Shown one piece after another: positions 56,303 through 64,000 of a DNA stretch of 64,000 bases. The stretch's first letter is position 1; each line of letters starts with the position of its first letter. A model generated the notes under the pieces. It was not told where the DNA came from and searched no databases. It saw only the letters and a list, made by a program, of their open reading frames with translations. This DNA comes from Amylibacter sp. SFDW26 (GTDB lineage: Bacteria > Pseudomonadota > Alphaproteobacteria > Rhodobacterales > Rhodobacteraceae), in assembly GCF_009184395.1 (NCBI RefSeq), contig NZ_WEIC01000005.1:224178-288177 (forward strand), read 5' to 3'. A program made the translations under genes and the position numbers.

Positions 56303-56326
56303 AAAACGCCCCAACAATCGGGGCGC
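56303..56326 (-). terminator. Intercistronic hairpin between tctC and tctA
   Basis: CGCCCC-AACAATC-GGGGCG with a GC-closed stem, followed on the minus strand by four T. A partial terminator here would raise TctC over the permease, as is common for binding-protein genes. Confidence 0.7.
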
Positions 56327-56338
56327 TCCAAAAGTAAA

Positions 56339-57421
56339 TCACTTCAATTCAACGCCGTATGCGTCTTTCAACCAGCTCACCACAAAATCTTTTGCTTTTG
56401 TGGAAACTGTTGTCGCCTGTCCCAATGCAGCTTGTGCATCTGCACCAGTATACATTGGGTATTTGCCGATGCGTTTCTTAGAAATATCTGCAAAATCAGG
56501 GCGCGCTTTGACTTTTTTAAATGCATTTGCGAAAGTATCAATGATCTCTTGCGATGTTCCAGCCGGTAAAAAAGCGATTTTCTGAGATGGGAAACCTGCT
56601 ACAAAAAATGCCTTCCAAGCATCCCACGTCTCACCCGATGTTTCACAACCATCTGTTGCTTCACATACTTCCTTGAATGTTGGCATATCTGGGAATGTTG
56701 GATCGCGCACAATATCACCCTCGGCATTCAAAGATCCCCATGTCATCATTGGCACAGCTCTACCTTCCGCCACCAACTCAGCGGATCCTTTCAGATAACC
56801 AGAGGATGTTTGAAAATCAATCGTTGCCTCACCACGTTCAAACATCAGTCGACCATCACCACGGCCTTTAATACCAAACACAGGTTCAACGTTCATGCCC
56901 AACATCTGCCACGCAAGCAATGGCACCAAGTCAAGACGCGTCGCGCCTTGCGATCCATAAATGAAGTTGATGTCTTTCAGCCCATTGGCAGAACCATCAA
57001 ACTTTGCACCTGCATCGGCATTTAGATATGCAACGCCGCCTGTTCCAGATGCCATAACTGGCTCCCAATCTTTATACTCATAGCGTACACGCGGGTCGTC
57101 TAACAAATACGGAAATTGTGTCGAACCTGATGTGCCAAATAGAACAGTACCATCACCATTCTTTTGTTTTTGAAACCAGTTCGCACCTTTGGTGGATCCC
57201 GCACCAGGCATAAACTTTACTACGACAGTTGGATTTCCAGGCAAGGCTTCTGACAACAAGGGCGCAAAAAAGTTTGCCCATTTTGCTGAGCCACCTTTTT
57301 CTGAAAATGGAATAGTCCATTCAATTGTTTTACCTGACATGTCAACATCCGCAAAAGCAGGCAAAGTAAATGATGCAGATGCAGCAATAATCGCAGCAAC
57401 ACGGCGTATGTAAGTATTCAT
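56339..57421 (-). CDS. tctC: TctC/Bug family tricarboxylate-binding protein
   Basis: A 360-residue periplasmic binding protein, first gene of the transport operon. The signal peptide ends near residue 24 (AFA-DV). The Bug fold shows VKFMPGAGSTKGANWF, the substrate-contact segment LFGTSGSTQFPYL, AGVAYLNADAG-like strands and RPDFADISKKRIGKYPMY near the C-terminus. The length is longer than typical Bug proteins (~320), owing to an internal EVCEATDGCETSG insert with two Cys. GGGAGG precedes the ATG. Confidence 0.88.
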   Translation of the reverse strand: MNTYIRRVAAIIAASASFTLPAFADVDMSGKTIEWTIPFSEKGGSAKWANFFAPLLSEALPGNPTVVVKFMPGAGSTKGANWFQKQKNGDGTVLFGTSGSTQFPYLLDDPRVRYEYKDWEPVMASGTGGVAYLNADAGAKFDGSANGLKDINFIYGSQGATRLDLVPLLAWQMLGMNVEPVFGIKGRGDGRLMFERGEATIDFQTSSGYLKGSAELVAEGRAVPMMTWGSLNAEGDIVRDPTFPDMPTFKEVCEATDGCETSGETWDAWKAFFVAGFPSQKIAFLPAGTSQEIIDTFANAFKKVKARPDFADISKKRIGKYPMYTGADAQAALGQATTVSTKAKDFVVSWLKDAYGVELK

Positions 57422-57435
57422 TCTAATCCTCCCAA

Positions 57436-57497
57436 AACCAACACCTCCCGTGTTGGTTAAATCAATTTAACAGGTAAATGATTCCCTGTTGATTTAA
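57436..57497. promoter_or_regulatory. Two palindromes between divergent tctC and tctD
   Basis: AACCAACAC-CTCCC-GTGTTGGTT (57436-57458) is a perfect 9-bp hairpin. Next to it TTAAATC-5 nt-AACAGG-10 nt-CCTGTT-GATTTAA (57457-57497) is an interrupted palindrome. Both lie in the 123 bp between the start codons; the second is a good candidate for the TctD binding site and the first for a tctC leader hairpin. Confidence 0.5.
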
Positions 57498-57544
57498 TAA
57501 AAATGTTACATCAAACTTGCATGAAGCTTTCATTGGGACAAAAA

Positions 57545-58213
57545 ATGTTAATCACAATTATTGAGGATAATGTCACACTAGCCAAAGGCATTGCGCATAA
57601 AATGCGGGATGAAGGGCATGCTGTTGACCTTATCCACGACGGGACACAAGCGTTGGAATATCTACAATCTGAAAGCAGTGACTTAATTATTTTAGATATA
57701 AACTTACCTTCAATGTCAGGTATTGAGGTGTTGAAATCATTACGTTTATCGAAGGATAATACCCCTGTTCTTTTGTTAACGGCCAATTCTGAAACCAAAG
57801 ATCGTGTAGGCGGGTTAGATGCAGGAGCAGATGATTATCTGGTCAAGCCATTTGAAATGGATGAATTAAGCGCACGCATCCGTGCTTTGTTGCGCCGCAA
57901 ACTAGCTGACACTCCAGTTTTAGAAAAAATCTCAAACGTAACTTTCGATCGTGGCGCCAGAAGTATTTCTCTTGATGGCAATCCTATTGATTTACCCCGT
58001 AGAGAAGTCGCCGTGTTCGAATGTCTTTTAGACAGGAAGGAACAACTGGTTTCCAAAGCCACATTGGCCAACCATCTTTATGGCGTCGGTTCCGAGATAG
58101 AGGAGAAAGTCATAGAAGTGTATGTTTCGCGATTGCGTAAAAAATTAATCTCGTCTGGTATTGAAATCAAAGCTGCTCGCGGCTTGGGATATATGATGAA
58201 AGCTACCTCGTGA
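57545..58213 (+). CDS. tctD: Response regulator TctD (OmpR family)
   Basis: A 222-residue regulator. The receiver domain (~1-115) has acidic residues ED at 7-8, phosphoacceptor D51 in LIILDINLP, and the lysine in DDYLVKPFE. The OmpR-type DNA-binding domain (~125-220) has PRREVAVFECLL and VSRLRKKL ... AARGLGYMM. The upstream frame is not used; GGGACAAAAA precedes ATG 57545. Its stop overlaps the kinase start. It probably activates tctC-tctA and neighbours in response to tricarboxylates. Confidence 0.92.
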   Translation: MLITIIEDNVTLAKGIAHKMRDEGHAVDLIHDGTQALEYLQSESSDLIILDINLPSMSGIEVLKSLRLSKDNTPVLLLTANSETKDRVGGLDAGADDYLVKPFEMDELSARIRALLRRKLADTPVLEKISNVTFDRGARSISLDGNPIDLPRREVAVFECLLDRKEQLVSKATLANHLYGVGSEIEEKVIEVYVSRLRKKLISSGIEIKAARGLGYMMKATS

Positions 58214-59586
58214 AAACCTATAATGCTTCGTTAAGGCTTCGTCTCCTTGTCTTAATAATGCTCCCCCTGCTTGTTGCATCCACCATTGCTGTTGCCTGGC
58301 GCTATAATACTGCGAAACAAACCACCGAAGAGATTTTTGACCGAACGCTTTCGGCACTAACCCTTGCCGTGTTTCGAGATATTGTTATTTCAGATGGAGA
58401 CAGCCTGTCCCCCGCAACATCAGATATGATGCGACAAACCATTGGTGGAGAAGTCTTTTACCACGTGAACGGCCCAGATGGCTCTTTCATCACAGGGTAT
58501 GCATATCCCCCTCAACGCCCCAAGGATGTGTTAATCGTTGAGAACCGCCCAACGTTATTTTCGTCTTCGATAAGAAACACACCTGTAAGAGCAGCACAGT
58601 TATATGAAGAAGTTTCAATTGATGGTGTAAAAGGAAAATCAACGATTACCATTTGGCAGACGAACAAGACACGTAATGCCTTTACAAAAGCTTTAGCGAC
58701 ACAAGCTGCACTGATTACAGCTTTCTTATCTATCACTGTTGCAGGGCTAGTTTGGTTTGGCATTAGCTTAGGTCTTAAACCTTTAACAGATTTAGAAGGT
58801 GCTATCGCTAAAAGATCCCCAAATGATTTAAGAAAGATCCAACGAGCAATTCCAGATGAAGCCGTAGGAATTGTAACAACATTGAACAACCTTTTTGATC
58901 AACTCTCAGAAAGTTTAGAAATCAAAGATCGTTTTATATCTAATGCAGCTCATCAATTGCGCAACCCAATCGCAAGTATACACTCGATGGCGCAGGCTGT
59001 GATGGATGTGAAAACATTTTCAGAAAGTAAAAAACGTGCTGGCGAACTTGTTGAGGCCACGAGATATGCAAGTAGATTAACCAAGCAACTCTTATCTTAT
59101 GAGCGACTAAAAGATACAAATACTGAAGTTGAATTTAGAAAGATCGAATTAAACACACTCGTAGAAAAAGTTTGTAGAAAAAATGCAGCCCGCGCATTAT
59201 CAGAGGAAATAGATTTTATATTTGAGGCTTCAAAGTGTGAAATTTATATAGACGCAAATGACCTCCTATTATCCGAAGCAATCGAAAACTTGATCGATAA
59301 TGCAGTCATGCACGGTGGCAATGAATTAACGAATATTTGCGTGTCAGTAGGTATTCAGAAAAACAATGCTATCATTTCCGTTTGTAATGACGGGGAAGAA
59401 ATCCCAAAGAATATGTCTGTAAAAATCTTCGAACGCTTTGCTCAAATTACTGGTAAAACTGGAACAGGCTTAGGCTTATCAATTGTATCCGAGATCACTA
59501 AAATACACTCAGGTGAAGTCAGCCTAACGAGCACCTCCAATACATGTTTCAAAATTAGCTTACCCAAAGCTCCAAGTGTTCTCTAA
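58210..59586 (+). CDS. tctE: Sensor histidine kinase TctE
   Basis: A 458-residue membrane sensor starting at GTG 58210, overlapping tctD (GTGA). One transmembrane helix lies at ~12-30, an extracytoplasmic domain at ~32-160 (TctE-type N-terminal sensor, GEVFYHVNGPDGSFITGY in parts), a second helix at ~165-188 and a HAMP-like linker. The kinase core has the H-box FISNAAHQLRNPIA with H248, the N-box NLIDNAVMHGG and the G-box GTGLGLSIV. The D/F regions are short. It partners TctD. Confidence 0.9.
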   Translation: MKTYNASLRLRLLVLIMLPLLVASTIAVAWRYNTAKQTTEEIFDRTLSALTLAVFRDIVISDGDSLSPATSDMMRQTIGGEVFYHVNGPDGSFITGYAYPPQRPKDVLIVENRPTLFSSSIRNTPVRAAQLYEEVSIDGVKGKSTITIWQTNKTRNAFTKALATQAALITAFLSITVAGLVWFGISLGLKPLTDLEGAIAKRSPNDLRKIQRAIPDEAVGIVTTLNNLFDQLSESLEIKDRFISNAAHQLRNPIASIHSMAQAVMDVKTFSESKKRAGELVEATRYASRLTKQLLSYERLKDTNTEVEFRKIELNTLVEKVCRKNAARALSEEIDFIFEASKCEIYIDANDLLLSEAIENLIDNAVMHGGNELTNICVSVGIQKNNAIISVCNDGEEIPKNMSVKIFERFAQITGKTGTGLGLSIVSEITKIHSGEVSLTSTSNTCFKISLPKAPSVL

Positions 59587-59613
59587 AAAGGGCCATCACA
59601 ATGGATGGCCCTT
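59583..59613 (-). terminator. Terminator of the porin gene (possibly bidirectional)
   Basis: AAGGGCCATC and GATGGCCCTT form a perfect 10-bp stem with a 6-nt loop between the convergent tctE and porin genes. On the minus strand it runs into TTTTTAGAG, a good terminator tail. Confidence 0.8.
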
Positions 59614-59639
59614 AAATCGTTCAATAAGTGAACTCATTA

Positions 59640-60809
59640 TTAAAATTTCCAACGAATACCCGTCAGAAGAGCACTAACATCTTCGAAATCATTGCCTGGT
59701 TCATCAAGAGAGTAATTTCGCAATGCCGCATATAATTCAATTTTTGGTTTTTTGAAGTTATGTACAACCGATAACCCCCATGAATTGCCTTGCGAACCTT
59801 CATCAGCTAATGCATTGCTCGTATAGTAATCAACAGCGATCGCTGTGGGACCTGATTTAAAGAAGTTCTTAATCACACCTGCTTTCACATGAACGAAATC
59901 ACCCTTTTCAGTTCTTGATTCATTATCTTCCTGCCCCGCGGCAATCCTAAAATTATAACCCGTTGGCTTATGTAAAGTTGCAGCCGAAAAACCAACGCGT
60001 GTTCTTTGGTTCGTTGCGCCAACTGCGGCTTCACGGTCCGCGTAAAAAACTGCCCCTTGAACCTTAAAATCCCCTAACGTCTCTTTATAACGAAGTGCTA
60101 CATCCCAAGTATCTCGGTCGTCTCTTGGCCCATTACCTCTACGCAACTGTTGCTGTCCATATGCACCAGATAACGTAAAACCTTTAATTGTCGGAGTATC
60201 ATAACGTATACGCAACAAACGCCCACCATCCAAATTATCGAAATCATCGCCGATGTTACGCGAACCAGACAATGCACCTGTTACATTATCGAAAAACAAA
60301 ATACCGCCAGCGAGTAACTCTGGGTCTAAACTTACAACTTTTGTACCAGAAAGATCTATATTCGCGGCACCATCTGATGCTGTTGAGCCTTGGCCAAAAG
60401 TCAAAGTACCATACGATTTATGACCAATTGATGCTTCAATCTTACGAATAACCTGATCATCCGTTAAATCGAATTGCGCGCGCGTTCCAGTACGGTTATT
60501 TTGGTTAATGTCACCCGTGGAAGCTATTTCATGCTGTAATTCAACCTTACCCTTAAGTTTCCATCCAGCACCAAGATTTGTTGTTGATTTCACCCCTATA
60601 CGTGAACTGGAATTATCATTATCAACTATCCCAAATGTAGTCGTATCGTTCCCATCATTTACCGACAAAAGACCTTTATTAATTTGTCCGTATAACGTAA
60701 TTTTTGTGTTGTTTGTTTTCAACAAATCTACTGCGTTTGCGCCAGTAGTAAATGCCATTGTACTTAAGCCAAATCCCAACCCAAGTACTATTGTTTTATA
60801 ATTATCCAT
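59640..60809 (-). CDS. Outer-membrane porin
   Basis: A 389-residue gram-negative porin. The signal peptide (~1-26) ends near ANA-VD. The barrel opens with the typical KITLYGQINKGLLSV, continues with alternating amphipathic strands (SSRIGVKSTTNLGAGWKLKGKVELQHE, in parts; IGHKSYGTLTFGQG) and ends in an aromatic terminal residue (GIRWKF). It starts at 60809 with CTGGAGGAA upstream. Convergent with tctE at the end of the tricarboxylate locus, it may supply outer-membrane entry for the substrate. Confidence 0.9.
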   Translation of the reverse strand: MDNYKTIVLGLGFGLSTMAFTTGANAVDLLKTNNTKITLYGQINKGLLSVNDGNDTTTFGIVDNDNSSSRIGVKSTTNLGAGWKLKGKVELQHEIASTGDINQNNRTGTRAQFDLTDDQVIRKIEASIGHKSYGTLTFGQGSTASDGAANIDLSGTKVVSLDPELLAGGILFFDNVTGALSGSRNIGDDFDNLDGGRLLRIRYDTPTIKGFTLSGAYGQQQLRRGNGPRDDRDTWDVALRYKETLGDFKVQGAVFYADREAAVGATNQRTRVGFSAATLHKPTGYNFRIAAGQEDNESRTEKGDFVHVKAGVIKNFFKSGPTAIAVDYYTSNALADEGSQGNSWGLSVVHNFKKPKIELYAALRNYSLDEPGNDFEDVSALLTGIRWKF

Positions 60810-61025
60810 TGTTCCTCCAGAATCATTAAAACGCATGAATCGAGCGTTCATTCAAAAGAAGATAAATATTAAACCTTGCACCAAGCTTACATGATTGATA
60901 GCTTTTTTGGCGGTTCCAACAGTTTTTTAAATGAGCCTTTTTTATGGTTAATAAAAAATGACGCTTATACTAATAGCTATTCAATACATGAGTTTTCAAA
61001 ATTACCGTTATCGGGAAATACTGTA

Positions 61026-61511
61026 ATGTCAGGCCGCCTCATTCATATAACAAAACTATTAATCAAGGCGCTGTTAGTCACTTTATGCTTCATAGCAGCA
61101 CTTGTAAGTGTTGAAATCATTGGTCAAAAGTCATATGGGCGCGCACCAATCGAACATTTTATATTACATGAAATGCCTTTTAGAGGGGAACGTTTTAGTC
61201 CCGATCTCTGGGTTGATGCGAACGATTGTAGGGGGCTTTCTGGTGAAGAGTGCGCTGAGAAAGAAGCAACTTGTCAACGAGGCCCAATGGTTCGCGATTT
61301 ACTCATTTCCTATCTGACACCTAAAGTTACCATCAGAGCAAATGTCATCTCATTGATTGGCGAAAAAGAGTACAAAACCAACATTAATGGCCAACCCTGC
61401 GATGCTTACAACCTTGGTATGTGTAGCGGATTTCGTATCGATTACGATGCTCTTTATGTTTGCTATGATCAGAAGGGCACAGTTTCTGCGGCAGGGCATG
61501 TGCAACACTAA
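61026..61511 (+). CDS. Hypothetical membrane-anchored protein with Cys-rich exterior
   Basis: Not recognised. The 161-residue product has one hydrophobic helix (~8-30, LLIKALLVTLCFIAALVSV) and a ~125-residue exported domain with cysteines in NDCRGL, EECAEKEATCQRG, QPCDAYN, GMCSGF and YVCYD. ATCQRGPMVRDLLISYL is the most conserved-looking stretch. GGGAAAT precedes ATG 61026; the frame upstream to 60876 is AT-rich and unsupported. It converges with the next gene. Confidence 0.65.
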   Translation: MSGRLIHITKLLIKALLVTLCFIAALVSVEIIGQKSYGRAPIEHFILHEMPFRGERFSPDLWVDANDCRGLSGEECAEKEATCQRGPMVRDLLISYLTPKVTIRANVISLIGEKEYKTNINGQPCDAYNLGMCSGFRIDYDALYVCYDQKGTVSAAGHVQH

Positions 61512-61534
61512 CTGCGATCCACGTTGTGCCTAAT

Positions 61535-62152
61535 TTACCCCGAAAGATATTCAATTTCCCAATGACCAAATGGCAGATGTTTCCATGAGTGGTTTTTCCA
61601 TGAATGCGCATTAAGTGAGCCAGCTTTTAACCTTTTCAACAAATCAGCTGTATTTTCACCACAACAGGGTAATGCCGAAAATGAGTATTCCCCAACACCA
61701 TGCTGTTTAAAATCAGGGGCCTGCATTCCTGATTTATCACTGTACTCCAATGGTAGGACAGCAGTGGCAACATTCGACTGTAGTAAAATGCGGCTGCCGA
61801 TTAACAGCACAGCATTTTTTGGTGTACTTGCGGCCACCCCTACCATGTTTTCTGCAGGTGAGAGAATTAAAACCACATAGCTCTGTGGTTCCGTTTCTGA
61901 CGGAAGATATATCAGGAATCGTTCCATACCTGCATACGTGCTTCGAAAACTCTGGTATCCTGAAAACACTCTCCCATTTACTGTGATTTTAAGATCCACC
62001 CGATCTGCATGGATACGTCCATCAAGAAAAAGAGCCTTGCCCCATGTCTCCAAAACGGTGCCGTCAAAGCGAGTTTCGGAAGCCAATAAAACCATGATGA
62101 GAGAGCAAAACACGAATAGAATGCCCCCTAATATCTTTAATATCGTTTTCAT
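61535..62152 (-). CDS. Hypothetical exported or membrane-anchored protein
   Basis: Not recognised. A 205-residue product with an N-terminal hydrophobic segment (~5-24, ILKILGGILFVFCSLIMVLLA in parts) and a soluble domain with a likely metal- or disulfide-associated ALPCCGENTAD motif near residue 160 and a His/Trp-rich end (HSWKNHSWKHLPFGHW). AGAGGAAAAT precedes the ATG. It stands alone, converging with the gene at 61026-61511 with 23 bp between. Confidence 0.65.
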   Translation of the reverse strand: MKTILKILGGILFVFCSLIMVLLASETRFDGTVLETWGKALFLDGRIHADRVDLKITVNGRVFSGYQSFRSTYAGMERFLIYLPSETEPQSYVVLILSPAENMVGVAASTPKNAVLLIGSRILLQSNVATAVLPLEYSDKSGMQAPDFKQHGVGEYSFSALPCCGENTADLLKRLKAGSLNAHSWKNHSWKHLPFGHWEIEYLSG

Positions 62153-62232
62153 TTATTTTCCTCTTCCCGAAATTCACAAGTTGGGAAGACATAAGTTTGC
62201 TTTTCATTAGTAGATATTCAGAAAATCATGCC

Positions 62233-62265
62233 AAACGGCGGCTGCTCGGAACTTTGCTGCCGTTT
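62233..62265. repeat. Hairpin repeat GGAACTTTGCTGCCGTT, copy 1
   Basis: AAACGGCGGC pairs with GCTGCCGTTT (9 of 10) around a loop containing CGGAACTT. The right half (62248-62264) recurs exactly at 62577-62593. Confidence 0.55.
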
Positions 62266-62267
62266 GT

Positions 62268-62486
62268 TCAGACACCTGAACTGATCATATTCCGAATTTT
62301 AACGGCCTTTTCAAAGTGATCTAGTTTGTGTGTTTTGATCCACCATTCGGCAGCCTCCATGAGCAAGTCTGGATCGTCGTTCTTATTCGCAAAAAATGCA
62401 TAAAATGAAAGACCAACGGCCTCTCCTTTCTTGGCTATCTTCTCATTGCAGACCGCAACTGCTTTGGTTCTCAGGGAAGGTCTCAT
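62268..62486 (-). CDS. Small helical protein (72 residues), DUF6500-like
   Basis: The product starts MRPSLRTKAVAVCNEKIAKKG and has SFYAFFANKNDDPDLLMEAAEWW followed by a charged helix HFEKAVKIRNMI (quoted in parts). It reads as a compact all-helical protein. From memory it resembles the DUF6500 family of marine alphaproteobacteria; I cannot verify this. GAGG lies about 11 bp upstream of the ATG. It is flanked by both copies of the GGAACTTTGCTGCCGTT repeat. Confidence 0.6.
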   Translation of the reverse strand: MRPSLRTKAVAVCNEKIAKKGEAVGLSFYAFFANKNDDPDLLMEAAEWWIKTHKLDHFEKAVKIRNMISSGV

Positions 62487-62576
62487 GTAAATTTTAGCCT
62501 CTATGCATTTGCTCTATAATGCGAAACATAAGCAGAGCAAACAATAATCACAACCTGAAGCGCATGGTAGGTCTGG

Positions 62577-62593
62577 GGAACTTTGCTGCCGTT
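62577..62593. repeat. GGAACTTTGCTGCCGTT repeat, copy 2
   Basis: An exact 17-bp copy of the right arm of the element at 62248-62264, without the matching left arm. The two copies flank the 72-residue gene in direct orientation. Confidence 0.55.
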
Positions 62594-63038
62594 CACAAAT
62601 TGACTAACCTGTGAGTGCATATTTGATCTTCAAATGGCTGTGCGATCCGCGCTTTGCACCTTTTGATATTGAGGACACCGTTGAGGCAGAGCCCATATTT
62701 CTACCGTTTCAGGTTTCAGAGGCATCGTAACCGCTCTGATCTAGGAGAGAGCAGATGCCAAAAAGCGCAGGTGGTACTGCGGATGCACCAGAATAGGCCG
62801 CCACCAAAGCAAAAAGGCCGCGCAATCCACGGCCTGATTGCCAAGAACGAAATTGCTCGGCACACCCTTTGACAATACATAAAACACCAACAAAGGGGGC
62901 ACTCGAAATTGCGCCTTCGAGAAAGAGCCAGCGGAAACACACAACAAAATCTTGACTGACTTAACAAACATGGCGCCTTCCTTGAAGGGCCACTAGGATC
63001 GTTGTTTTACGCGAAGCCTCATTTCATTCCAGGGAGCG
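62594..63038. other. Probable decayed gene region with a terminator-like hairpin
   Basis: On the minus strand, ATG 62969-62971 has AAGGAAGG just upstream and opens MFVKSVKILLC, but protein-like sequence (LFLEGAISSAPFVGV, LFALVAAYSGASAVPPALFG) continues only in another frame, suggesting a frameshifted membrane-protein remnant ending near 62709. AGGCCG and CGGCCT pair at 62815-62835 and are followed by five T (minus strand), like an intrinsic terminator inside that remnant. No intact gene is claimed. Confidence 0.4.
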
Positions 63039-63176
63039 TTATTTAAAGGGAATTTGATTTATGCCTTTCATTTCTTCGTAAAGTGCTTTCGCGTCTTTGG
63101 CTGCGCCTTTCGTTTGCGCCGCTTTTGCTATTTCTACCGCATCGGCAGCTGTGAAGTTCGCTGGAGGAAGTTGCAT
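63039..63176 (-). CDS. Small Ala/Lys-rich helical protein (45 residues)
   Basis: A short gene: AAAAGGACAACACA then ATG at 63176, and TAA at 63039-63041. The product is MQLPPANFTAADAVEIA..., followed by an amphipathic Ala/Lys helix (KAAQTKGAAKDAKALYEEM) and GINQIPFK. The ribosome site and compositional bias support it; there is no recognisable family. It could instead be part of a decayed region. Confidence 0.5.
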   Translation of the reverse strand: MQLPPANFTAADAVEIAKAAQTKGAAKDAKALYEEMKGINQIPFK

Positions 63177-63908
63177 TGTGTTGTCCTTTTCTATGAAGAC
63201 GCATGACGCGCCGTTTGGGTGAATGACGCCTCTGAATGTCTGGCATCGGCCAAAGAAACGGCCGAGACATACAATCTAAGCGTGTAGTCAACTTGAACCA
63301 AAAGAAACGTAAGATCGTCAGCGCGATATACTTAAAACGCTCTGTCTTGGTGCCGTAGCGCCCTACGTAGCACGTAAGCACGACCCGTAGGACAGTGAGA
63401 CACAGGCCTCTTGCTCCAAGGTTGCCTAGGCTCAGAAGCCATTGTTTTTGGTACGATGACCGTATGACAGCAGAATACTTTTCGGCTCTGTGCGGTGTAA
63501 CCACGGTTTGGAGCTTTAGCTCTGCATTTTCCAAAGCAGTCGGTACAAGTTCTTTCTCTGGTGGGATAAGCTCATCCAGCACAAGCACCACATCAGACAC
63601 ACGGGCAGCAAGTCAAAGTCAACTGGCGTATTGGTTTTTAGAGTGAACATTACTTTGAATTTAAGCTCAATTTCATCTATCCAGTTTCGGCGCTTTTTAC
63701 AGTGTCTCCAGAATGAATTTGCCAGAGTTTAATGCCATTCCAAATTCTTAGTTAATGTAGATGATCGGTCTTGCACTGAATTTGCATACTCCGACGTAGG
63801 TTTTCCACGTAGTGCAGTATTACCTTCTACGTATTCTCTGTAATAGCTTTGGAACCTCATTTTCCTGATAATTTTCTTGGAAATTCAACAGAAAACGGAG
63901 CGATTGTT
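63177..63908. other. Region without a confident gene
   Basis: About 730 bp. A minus-strand frame at 63043-63600 opens with plausible sequence (GTG; SDVVLVLDELIPPEKE) but soon becomes Arg/Cys/Trp-rich and unlike the other proteins, so at most a remnant. CGGCC-AAAGAAA-CGGCC at 63250-63266 is a small hairpin. The last 150 bp are AT-rich and probably hold the promoter of the gene at 63909. Confidence 0.4.
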
Positions 63909-64000
63909 ATGAATAATATTAGTGCTAATAGTGCGAATAAAAATACTCTGGGGAAAGATTTTAATTCGAAGTCATCAATACCAGTATCCAGAGCTAAAGG
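63909..64000 (+). CDS. 5' end of a gene running off the right edge
   Basis: ATG 63909 is preceded by ACGGAG at 9 bp spacing. The frame is open to the window end and gives 30 residues beginning MNNISANSANKNTLG, rich in Asn and Ser. No function can be assigned from this fragment. Confidence 0.5.
   Translation, partial: MNNISANSANKNTLGKDFNSKSSIPVSRAK

Noticed and set aside
63043..63600. 185-codon minus-strand frame near the right end
   Set aside because: Only the first ~50 residues look protein-like; the rest is Arg/Cys/Trp-rich, overlaps the better supported 45-codon gene in another frame, and has a GTG start without a clear ribosome site.
1..64000. tRNA, rRNA or known riboswitch genes
   Set aside because: Intergenic regions were read for T-loop-like GTTCGA/GTTCAA patterns and cloverleaf arms; none was convincing on either strand.

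Overview
The window looks like chromosomal DNA from a low-GC member of the Rhodobacterales (Roseobacter group, Alphaproteobacteria). The base composition seems to be in the mid-40s % GC by eye; I did not count it. The assignment rests on gene content and order: priA divergent from an fsa-DUF484-xerC run, hisC-tyrA followed by an extensin-like gene, a DUF2125 protein, phosphatidylcholine synthase, an NsrR-type Rrf2 regulator facing a group III truncated haemoglobin, ycjX-ycjF, and TctABC/TctDE solute-uptake genes. No tRNA, rRNA, CRISPR array, intact insertion sequence or phage was seen.

Region 1 (1-33.6 kb) is mostly housekeeping. It holds a gene cut by the left edge, clpA (no clpS beside it), a membrane-bound class III nucleotide cyclase, a two-gene ion-driven stator pair (MotA/ExbB-like plus a MotB/OmpA-like subunit with a very long coiled coil), an SPFH-NfeD pair, a ChaC-type gamma-glutamylcyclotransferase, DUF2125, an extensin-like protein, tyrA, hisC, a LysE exporter, priA, fsa, DUF484, xerC, pcs, ogt, ileS, an FAD monooxygenase, the NsrR/small membrane protein/truncated haemoglobin module, ycjX-ycjF, truA, a class IV aminotransferase with a sulfotransferase-like partner, a secreted metallo-beta-lactamase-fold protein and a MATE exporter.

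Region 2 (33.6-48.7 kb) is accessory envelope DNA. It contains an EF-hand lipid-anchored or membrane-anchored protein, a broken gene (34.34-34.72 kb), and a type I secretion operon whose first gene encodes a 1237-residue substrate with three ~180-residue repeats, two CHRD domains and RTX-like calcium-binding motifs. A LysR regulator follows. Next is a six-gene run of exported proteins built around a duplicated pair (small beta-rich secreted protein + OmpA-domain protein), with a YD/RHS-like secreted protein between the copies. A PchR-like AraC regulator lies upstream, and two direct repeats sit in the promoter region of the run. This run is my best candidate for an undescribed system.

Region 3 (48.8-60.8 kb) is a coherent tricarboxylate uptake and catabolism locus. 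It has a TcuA-like flavoprotein divergent from a GntR regulator with a clear palindromic operator, an AbrB-type membrane protein, a PrpF-type isomerase, an isocitrate/isopropylmalate-type dehydrogenase, a TctA permease fused to TctB, the TctC binding protein, a TctD/TctE two-component system and a porin. The expected chain is porin to TctC to TctA-B, then TcuA oxidation toward cis-aconitate, PrpF isomerisation and oxidative decarboxylation. A TcuB electron shuttle is not present here.

Region 4 (60.9-64 kb) holds poorly recognisable small genes, repeated hairpin elements and probable gene remnants. A new gene starts at 63909 and runs off the right edge.
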